From the NCBI GenBank assembly GCA_964440495.1, contig CAYTSD010000006.1, positions 1 through 50,908 of the forward strand: a DNA stretch of 50,908 bases, read 5' to 3'. Origin of the DNA: Benthortus sp964440495 (GTDB taxonomy: Archaea; Thermoproteota; Nitrososphaeria_A; Caldarchaeales; Wolframiiraptoraceae). Below the pieces are notes generated by a model. That model saw nothing but the letters and a program-made list of their open reading frames with translations. It was not told the origin of the DNA and searched no databases. Below, piece after piece: positions 47,628 through 50,908 of the stretch. Position 1 is the first letter of the stretch. The number at the start of each line of letters is the position of its first letter. A program made the position numbers and the translations under genes.

Positions 47628-48299
47628 ATGGGGGAGAGGGGTGAGGTTAGCTCAGGGCTTGTCATAGCTGGAGCTTATGCGGATAAGTTGAGGAGGGCTT
47701 TGTTTGCTCAGCTCTCACCAAGGCTGAAGTCTAGGCAGATTTCCTCAAACGACGTTGCGAGGGCCTCGAGAGAGCTTAACATGCTTCTCTACCACATACT
47801 TGTTGAGAAGCTTCGAGTTGAGAAGAGCGACGTTGTGAGGATCAGAGCCGCATATGAGGTTGAGGATGGGGGAATTAGATGGGATTATGAGAGCTTGAGG
47901 GTGGAGGTTTACCGCCGTGTGCCGCAGGAGGAGGTTGACAAGATTGTTAGGGAGGCTCTGGTAAGCGTTGAGGATATCGTCGAGAGGAGGCTGCGTGTAG
48001 AGGAGGCTGGGAGGTCGCCTGTGGGAGACCTGCTCTACATTGTTAAGATAGGTGATGCTGAGGTTGGAGTTCTAGAGGTAACAAGACTCGATGACGAGCT
48101 CCTGGTTAAGGGAGCGCTGGTGTCCCCTGAGCCTGTGATTATTGAGCGGACTAGGATTGAGCTTGGGGGCAGAGAGGTTAGGGAAGTCTTGGAGGAGAGA
48201 CTGAGAGAGTTGTCGGAGAAGGGTAGGAGGGTTGAACGCGGGGAGGCTGAGGAGGCGATAAGACTTCTCTCAGAGATGATTCACACCGTCGGAACCTAA
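47628..48299 (+). CDS. DUF2258 family archaeal protein
   Basis: A 223-aa protein of a family conserved in archaea, recognised by SSGLVIAGAYADKLRRALFAQLSPRLKS (about 7-34) at the N terminus. The rest has a helix-rich part (SNDVARASRELNMLLYHILVEKLRV) and a beta-rich part (LLYIVKIGDAEVGVLEVTRLDDELLVKGALVSP), ending in charged helices. Function is unknown; a nucleic-acid-related role is sometimes assumed. Starts at ATG 47628, preceded by GGTGAG (47616-47621) with good spacing. Followed 35 nt later by endonuclease V on the same strand. Confidence 0.7.
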   Translation: MGERGEVSSGLVIAGAYADKLRRALFAQLSPRLKSRQISSNDVARASRELNMLLYHILVEKLRVEKSDVVRIRAAYEVEDGGIRWDYESLRVEVYRRVPQEEVDKIVREALVSVEDIVERRLRVEEAGRSPVGDLLYIVKIGDAEVGVLEVTRLDDELLVKGALVSPEPVIIERTRIELGGREVREVLEERLRELSEKGRRVERGEAEEAIRLLSEMIHTVGT

Positions 48300-48334
48300 A
48301 GAATTATCGGCGACCACCCATAGAGAGGTTGGAA

Positions 48335-48991
48335 ATGAGTTCGAGGATTCCAGCGTTAGAGAGATTTCTGATGGAGCTTCAGGAGGCTGTTGGGAGAGCT
48401 GCCTATGCCTCAGGCTCAAGGCTCGGCTCAGAAGAGCTCAGGGTAGTGGCTGGAGTAGACGCCGCCTATGGGGGAGGCTTCATGGCAGCCGCGGCCGTCT
48501 CGTGGAGTCTGGAGAGCAGGGAAATCGTGGATGAGGCAATTCATGTCTGTGAGCCTCCTTACCCCTATATCCCAGGCCTCCTCTTCCTGAGAGAGGGGGC
48601 GCCGATGCTTGAAGCGGTTAAGAGGCTTGGGGGTGGGTGGCAGCTCCTCCTAGTGGATGCTCACGGAGTCCTCCATCCGAGGAGGGCTGGCCTCGCGGTC
48701 TTCCTAGGATTCATCCTCGATAGACCTACGCTGGGGGTTGCGAAGAGGCTTCTAGTAGGCGTGGAGGAGGGAGAAGGGGAGGTAAGAGAGGTTCGTCTAG
48801 ATGGAGAGGTTCTAGGCTACGGGTTCCACCCTCCTTCCTCGAGGAAGTTCTATGTCAGCCCAGGCTACGGTGTAGCTGTAGAGGAGGTGCCGAGGATAAT
48901 CTCAGATATGGGTGGAGGCTACCCTGAGGCGTTGAGGGAGGCTGACAGGCTCTCTAGGGAGAAGATTGGAGAGATTCTAGGGAGTCGGTAG
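48335..48991 (+). CDS. nfi: endonuclease V
   Basis: A 218-aa deoxyinosine-specific nuclease that cuts one phosphodiester 3' of hypoxanthine in DNA or RNA. Active-site motifs: VVAGVDAAYGG (catalytic Asp, about 41-47), YPYIPGLLFLREG (the PYIPG wedge and the catalytic Glu, about 78-90), LLVDAHGVLHPRRAGLAVFLG (Asp and His, about 107-127) and GVAKRLLVG (Lys). ATG 48335 is chosen because GAGGT lies six bases upstream; a TTG two codons earlier is less likely. Overlaps the convergent cdvB by 15 nt. Confidence 0.93.
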   Translation: MSSRIPALERFLMELQEAVGRAAYASGSRLGSEELRVVAGVDAAYGGGFMAAAAVSWSLESREIVDEAIHVCEPPYPYIPGLLFLREGAPMLEAVKRLGGGWQLLLVDAHGVLHPRRAGLAVFLGFILDRPTLGVAKRLLVGVEEGEGEVREVRLDGEVLGYGFHPPSSRKFYVSPGYGVAVEEVPRIISDMGGGYPEALREADRLSREKIGEILGSR

Positions 48992-49546
48992 CTCCGCCTC
49001 TCTACCCGACCTTCGGGCAGCTATCTCACTGGCCTCGGCCAAGATTCTCCGAGCCTCCTCGCTCAGGGTCGGCGAAGCATACCCCATCTCCGGAACCCTT
49101 CCAACCTCGGCTGAAACCTCATCTAAGGAGTCGAGAATGCTTCGAATGCTCTCGGAGACCCTTGGAGCAACCCCCCTAACGTCTCCACCCACCGCTATCA
49201 AGACCTCTCTAAGCGGCGCAAGAGCATCACCAATCTCGTCAAAGTCTCTAAGTGTCTGAAGCCTGTGAACAACACCCTCCAATGCAAGCTCGCTGTGAAC
49301 AGCCTTCCTAATCATTCTCCGCAGCTCGGCGAGCTCGTTAGCATAGGTTACCGCTTTATCGTTTTCACGTTCGGCCTGAGCCTTGACTATGAGGTCGAAG
49401 AGCTGCTTACTCCTAGCCTCAAGCTCTCTAATCCTGCTTCTAAGCCTGGTCCTTATTACCTCAAGCCTTGAAACAGTCTCATCTATTCTCCTGGGAAGAG
49501 GCTTTAAGACCTTAACCTTCCCCCTCCTAATGAATGGCCACCGCAC
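48977..49546 (-). CDS. CdvB/ESCRT-III (Snf7-like) protein
   Basis: A 189-aa basic-then-acidic helical protein of the Snf7 type. Basic start (RRGKVKVLKPLPRRIDETVSRLEVIRTRLRSRIRELEARSKQLFDLIVKAQAE) as helices 1 and 2, then TYANELAELRRMIRKAVHSELALEGVVHRLQTL and a C-terminal acidic part, as in CdvB of Sulfolobus and thaumarchaea. It polymerises on membranes in cell division or vesicle formation, and would need CdvA (membrane anchor) and CdvC/Vps4. The C terminus ends GREAELPTP, possibly a short MIM2-like tail. Neither cdvA nor cdvC is within the window. ATG at 49546. Confidence 0.85.
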   Translation of the reverse strand: MRWPFIRRGKVKVLKPLPRRIDETVSRLEVIRTRLRSRIRELEARSKQLFDLIVKAQAERENDKAVTYANELAELRRMIRKAVHSELALEGVVHRLQTLRDFDEIGDALAPLREVLIAVGGDVRGVAPRVSESIRSILDSLDEVSAEVGRVPEMGYASPTLSEEARRILAEASEIAARRSGREAELPTP

Positions 49547-49641
49547 ATTCCAACCCTCACCACAGCCTCGGATAAACTCTACCCGCTGAGGAGGATAGGG
49601 TATCCTCTGGAGGATTCTCGGGAAGACTACTCAGAGAACAT

Positions 49642-50073
49642 TCATCTGAAGCCCCAGCTCACAGCCCTCTCCGGAACGATCTTAACTATCAGAACCTCTC
49701 CCTCCTCGAGGGGCCATAAGGCTCCCGCTCATAATACTTGAATTTTCTTTTGAGGAGGCAGGCCGCCTTCCTGAACTCTTTCTCCACCTTCTAATATCTC
49801 TGCTTTACCCTGAATCATTACTCCCTTAAGCCTGCTCCATGGCTCCCTATACTCGTCGAATAGAGTGGCCGCTCTTGGATTACTCTCGATGTTCTCAATC
49901 TTCTTTGTCTCATAGTCGGTTGCGAAGTAGATGTTTTCGCTGTCAAAGAAGTGGCAGAGATGGACGAGGTGAGGGAAACCTTCACGGGTTATCGTCGCAG
50001 GCCTCATAACCCTCGCTCTCTTGATGAATCTTACCTCACCCAGCCAAACATAATCAGAAACATCTCTGAACAC
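49642..50073 (-). pseudogene. PPOX-type flavin-binding protein gene with two compensating frameshifts
   Basis: The minus strand encodes a split-barrel flavoprotein (FMN or F420 family). Frame 1 covers VFRDVSDYVWLGEVRF to QGKAEILEGGE with ATITREGFPHLVHL and IYFATDYETKKIENIESNPRAATLF. One extra base in the AAA at about 49779-49781 moves it to frame 2 (EFRKAACLLKRKFKYYEREP), and a second shift of opposite sign near 49696-49703 restores frame 1 for EVLIVKIVPERAVSWGF and a TGA at 49642. Frame 1 alone stops at 49729. GTG 50073 fits a TATA-like box (GTTTAAGG) near 50106. It could be a true pseudogene, or two sequencing errors in an intact gene. Confidence 0.75.
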
Positions 50074-50117
50074 TAGATAGGTTTTTACCCTCGATAACCA
50101 CACCTTAAACCCGAAAA

Positions 50118-50908
50118 ATGAAGAAAATAGTTCTAACATATATTAGGCTTCCACCGAAGGCTGAGGAGAGGCTGAGAGGCGTCGCTGAACTCTACAACCG
50201 AGAAGAAATCGGGGAAGAGATTCTTCCAAAGGTTAACATAGTCATAGGTTACAGGGTTCCATCCCAAGACCTTGAGAAGATGGAGAGGCTTGAACTCTTC
50301 CAGAGTTACGCCGCAGGAGTAGATGCCTTGCCGTGGAAAAGTATACCTGAACACGTGGTAGTTTGTAGTAATGCGGGGTCGAATTCGGAGGCCGTGGCGG
50401 AGCATGCGTGGGCGCTGATACTCATGCTCGCCAAGAATCTACACATACATCTCCAGAGAATGAGGGAGGGAAAATATGTTCAGAAACCTCCTAAGGCAAC
50501 CTTCCTCAAAGGAAAAATCATAGGGATAATAGGGTTGGGGCATATCGGTAGAAGGATCGCGGAGACCGCGAAGACCTTTGAGATGAAGGTCTATGCGATA
50601 ACTAGGTCAGGTAAGGCGAGGATCGAATGCGACTTTGTTGGAGACCCTTCGAAACTCGACTACGTTCTAGGCGTCAGCGATGTGGTTGTTCTCTCAGCTC
50701 CCCTAACAAAGGAGACTAAATGGATGATAAACTTAGAGAGACTTAGGAGGATGAAGCGAGACGCGATACTGGTTAATGTTGGGAGAGCTGACTTGATTAA
50801 GAGGGACGACCTTCTCATGTTCCTCGAGGAGAATCCATTGTTTAGGGTTGGGATAGATGTTTGGTGGAATGTTGGGGAGAGGTTTGAGAAGGATAAGGTG
50901 TTCTTCAA
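50118..50908 (+). CDS. D-isomer-specific 2-hydroxyacid dehydrogenase, truncated by window end
   Basis: About 263 residues are present; the frame runs off the end of the window. The N-terminal part has LELFQSYAAGVDALPW and SNSEAVAEHAWALILMLAKN, and the Rossmann domain has GKIIGIIGLGHIGRRIAETAKTFEMKVYAI (GxGxxG). The catalytic Arg is in VNVGRADLIKRDD; the catalytic His lies beyond the window. Substrates in the family include glyoxylate, phosphoglycerate and hydroxypyruvate; a specific one cannot be named. ATG 50118, divergent from and overlapping none of the adjacent gene as annotated here. The 5' region carries a weak TATA-like GTTTTTACC. Confidence 0.85.
   Translation, partial: MKKIVLTYIRLPPKAEERLRGVAELYNREEIGEEILPKVNIVIGYRVPSQDLEKMERLELFQSYAAGVDALPWKSIPEHVVVCSNAGSNSEAVAEHAWALILMLAKNLHIHLQRMREGKYVQKPPKATFLKGKIIGIIGLGHIGRRIAETAKTFEMKVYAITRSGKARIECDFVGDPSKLDYVLGVSDVVVLSAPLTKETKWMINLERLRRMKRDAILVNVGRADLIKRDDLLMFLEENPLFRVGIDVWWNVGERFEKDKVFF

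Noticed and set aside
1..50908. CRISPR arrays, insertion sequences, integrase sites or toxin-antitoxin pairs
   Set aside because: No regularly spaced repeats, no transposase or integrase reading frame, and the tRNA genes show no duplicated 3' end.

Overview
This window reads as a chromosomal segment of an archaeon of the TACK group, most likely a thermophilic lineage near Aigarchaeota/Thaumarchaeota; that placement is an inference. The archaeal signals are aRF1, TFS, Rpo11, exosome Csl4, Dph2, AK6, pantoate kinase, an Ogg2-type glycosylase, family-B DNA polymerases, a C/D box sRNA, TATA boxes about 26 nt ahead of near-leaderless starts, and tRNA genes without encoded CCA. A CdvB/ESCRT-III protein and a thaumarchaeal-like PolB argue for TACK. 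The DNA is packed: same-strand neighbours abut or share ATGA/TAATG junctions, and convergent pairs often overlap at their 3' ends.

Layout. 1-4800: the start of a tRNA-Leu, a hypothetical protein, a DUF364 protein, a QueT-like S component, a small membrane protein, a GalT-like enzyme, an ICMT-like methyltransferase and BtpA. 4827-8538: prephenate dehydratase, AK6, release factor aRF1 (with a possible leader ORF) and an MBL hydrolase. 8525-14825: bacterial-type LeuCD, an S component next to pantoate kinase, a DHH phosphoesterase, a DUF2148 protein and a VIT-like protein. 14822-25898: two B-family polymerases bracket an M20 peptidase, a zinc ribbon, a PhoU-like regulator, an MFS carrier, UDGb, an MBL hydrolase and a dehydrogenase. 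25976-30353: a membrane-anchored metzincin on a coiled-coil stalk, an RNA m5C methyltransferase and an agmatinase-like ureohydrolase.

30410-39175 is the most unusual part. A GT-C-like membrane protein with a large outer domain is followed by a minus-strand cassette: an intact KaiC-like ATPase, a degenerate RecA-like domain fused to a Ras-like GTPase, a Roadblock/LC7 protein and another RecA-like protein with an altered P-loop. Divergent from the cassette, across a 64-bp promoter region, lie a TPR protein, a PelF-like glycosyltransferase and a PelG-like exporter. The TPR-PelF-PelG order recalls bacterial pelE-pelF-pelG. I propose that this is an archaeal Pel-like surface polysaccharide locus linked to an MglA/MglB- or conservon-like GTPase switch.

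39172-50908 is mostly information processing: an NSUN methyltransferase with a partner, a sugar isomerase-like protein, Ogg2, an EVE protein, an AsnRS-derived asparagine synthetase, tRNA-Arg, an HTH regulator with a PRTase-like domain, TFS, Rpo11 (apparently CUG-initiated), Csl4, Dph2, a C/D box sRNA fused to the dph2 leader, a DUF2258 protein, endonuclease V, CdvB, a PPOX-type flavoprotein gene with two compensating frameshifts, and a 2-hydroxyacid dehydrogenase cut by the window end. No stretch longer than 300 bases lacks a gene. No IS element, CRISPR array or prophage was seen.
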